Source: Lingula anatina (lineage: Eukaryota > Brachiopoda > Lingulata > Lingulida > Lingulidae). From it: 64,000 nt of DNA. The first letter of the stretch is position 1. Every line of letters starts with the position of its first letter. Below are positions 61,942 through 64,000 of the stretch, piece after piece. The position numbers were made by a program, and so were the translations under genes. The notes beneath the pieces were generated by a model. It searched no databases. It was not told where the DNA came from and saw only the letters and a program-made list of their open reading frames with translations. The stretch is from positions 276,461 through 340,460 of the forward strand of contig NW_019775902.1 of the NCBI RefSeq assembly GCF_001039355.2, read 5' to 3'.

Positions 61942-64000
61942 GGCCAAGACTGGTTGACAGACTTCCCCTTTACCAAAGCCGTAAATTTTATAATGTGAAC
62001 TATTCTCTGACGCACAGTGCAGAAAAATCCATCGTTTCACTAGAGACATGGTCTATATCCGTGAATATCCAGTAAAAATCATCCTGTAGCCCCAGGAGAG
62101 GGTAATAACAGACTGAGGCACGCGATTGACCCCTGGTAAAGTGAAGCATTAAGCATAGAGCAACATGTCCTACCCTGGCTCCGTGTATTATCTTGTCTAA
62201 GTCCAGCCAAGAATTACGTAAACTATTTTGATTAAGGCTTCTATTCGAACTATACCTCTGCTTATCACGTTGTGTTCTACACGTTGTGTCCTTCTTATAC
62301 ATTTTGGTTTTTGTTTAATTTGATCACCCTGCACCGATTCGTTTGCTTGAATGACTTATGTCAAGATAATTATGATCATAATAGAAATATATAATAACAA
62401 TGATTTTGTAAGAAAAAAGTAAACATGACACTTAAATTAATAAAGATGAATGGAATAATAAAAAACAAAGTATATCCAAGCTTACCATATAGCATTGCGC
62501 CAGTCCCTTTTATACGTTTTCTTTCTTTGTAATGGAACTTATGTCCAAAAATAAAATTCTGCAACTGATTATGTTTTCATTTCATGCTATATTTATATAC
62601 CCAGCGCATACAAAAAAGGAAGCACCACGGGCATTTCTCATTGTATTTAAATAATTGAAAAATAGTTACATGTTTACGAAAAAATGCTATTCCAAAATCA
62701 AGGATGTCGTGATGTGAGGAGAATAAAACGTGTAATTATCACGTCTGATCTCAGACCAAATATTTAGGACTGATCGGAAACAAAAGTTCGCGAAAGATCA
62801 ACTTATAGAAGGAAATCTTAAAAACTTGACTGAAAATCCTATAGATGAGAATTAAATCGCAAAAACGTGTAGCAAATTATATCGAATATTCGAGAAAATG
62901 CAAATCAGCTCCTGACAACAAAACATTCGCATTACGCGTTTGTTGGAACTATGATGATGATGCAAATTTACATTCAAACAAAACAAATGAATTCCCAGTA
63001 CGTACCAACTTTCATCGTTCCGTAAGAGATGGATCTTCAGCGGACCAATATGCTATTCAAACTAGTAAATAAATAAATCTTTGCTCGTATTAAGAAAATT
63101 ATGCTTATAGCTTGAGCTTGCTTCATTTATATAGGCTCCAAACGTACCCAGCCAATGAGGTGTGATGTCAATTTAAGAGGTTTTGATCACTTTCTAATTT
63201 CCACCGACATTTCCCGGTCTCAGGTGACACGATGCGGTGACTATTCATTATCTTCCCTGGGATTCCCGCCGCCAGAGTGGACCTAAGGACCACTTGAGCG
63301 GCCATATTGAAGCGAGGAGGGCAAAGTTAGTTGCGCGACAATGTTGATAAGAAACCCACGTGTCTATCCCGTTGTGTTAAAGTGTACACGGCGCTTGAAA
63401 CTTTTTTTCCGCCTTTATTAATGACCAAAGTCTTGTATATCAGAAACTCTCCTTTAAAACAAGGGAAAACGATAGTTAAAGAGGACGCAAAACCAAAGTT
63501 TGGAAGTCGCAGTCCCTCTCCCCCCTCTCCAGATAAAATACAGAATATAAATAGAAAAAATAGATTAAAAAAAAAAAAGGATACGGCATATGCAGTATCG
63601 TGTTAAGAAAAGTATACCAAAGTATGAACCTTAATCAACAGTAAAATAAGTAAAATAAAATTACTACCAAATTTATACCACGTGTTGCATATATTATATA
63701 GTTGAAATACACTGTATTATCCGTATTCAGGGGCGGATCCAGGATTATTTGAAGAGGGAGGCTCACCGCTGGGTCCGCGGATGCGAAACCGACCCACCCC
63801 CACCCCCTTTGGGTGAGGTTCGGGGCCCGCTGGTATTTTAGAGGTCGAACGGTGCCATTTTGGTATGGTTTAGAGCTATGCTTCAGCTAGTCAAAGTTCT
63901 AATTTCAAGAGGGGACCATTGGTGTGATTTTTTGTTCAGAAATCGAAAGGGGGGGGGGGGGGGGGGGGGGGCCCCCACCACCCCCCCTTACCCCCCCCTG
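61942..64000. repeat. 2-kb segment repeated after the N at 61941, copy 2
   Basis: Starts exactly after the N with ggccaagactggttgacag, equal to 57977 onward, and runs to the end of the window. Divergence is a few percent with indels, similar to that seen between lectin copies A and B. Confidence 0.88.
63728..64000. mobile_element. MITE-like element with poly(G) interior, copy 2
   Basis: Begins CAGGGGCGGATCCAGGATT, as in the copy near 59.8 kb with one change, and reaches a 23-G run followed by C-rich sequence at the window edge. The right end is not fully visible. Confidence 0.45.

Overview
This is nuclear DNA from an animal. The evidence is AT-rich sequence, long introns with GT-AG borders, many microsatellites, and genes split into small exons. 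Recognisable proteins are a metazoan molybdenum cofactor sulfurase and secreted C-type lectins. I cannot name the species. The lectin family, the short inverted-repeat elements and the heavy allelic-looking redundancy suggest a highly heterozygous marine invertebrate, possibly a mollusc or another lophotrochozoan.

Layout. About 1-19,700 has no gene I can establish: AT-rich non-coding DNA, short palindromic (MITE-like) elements, a TG microsatellite and a few weak exon candidates. At 19,719-19,944 (minus) a possible first exon faces the first exon of the sulfurase gene (MOCOS, plus strand) across about 170 bp. MOCOS runs from 20,116 to 39,417 in 15 exons; the joined reading frame is 4,005 nt, an exact multiple of three, with all key PLP, persulfide-cysteine and MOSC motifs. 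About 340 residues are inserted inside its PLP domain. Downstream lie two near-identical copies of a secreted coiled-coil/C-type-lectin gene (42,538-45,248, cut off before its last exon; and 48,892-51,876, complete with 490 codons). A small cysteine-rich secreted peptide gene (45,945-46,217) is present only in the second copy of this segment.

The most interesting locus is on the minus strand at 53,615-56,579. It holds four exons of a secreted protein whose internal exons are 62, 38 and 49 codons with phase-0 borders. The 38- and 49-codon exons equal the two matching internal exons of vertebrate interleukin-6 (G-CSF has 36 and 49). A cysteine pair brackets the same exon boundary, and helices fall in the same order. 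I propose an invertebrate long-chain four-helix cytokine of IL-6/G-CSF type. Its first exon was not found and one base is out of frame in its last exon.

Assembly structure. Five single N bases occur (16375, 27269, 45462, 60065, 61941). At four of them the sequence after the N restarts a segment already given before it (about 0.2, 1.4, 6 and 2 kb). These look like contig joins between overlapping or allelic contigs. The doubled MOCOS exon 3 and perhaps the doubled lectin gene should therefore not be counted as biological duplicates without checking. The allele-like pairs do expose real insertion polymorphisms, including a MITE with its empty site.
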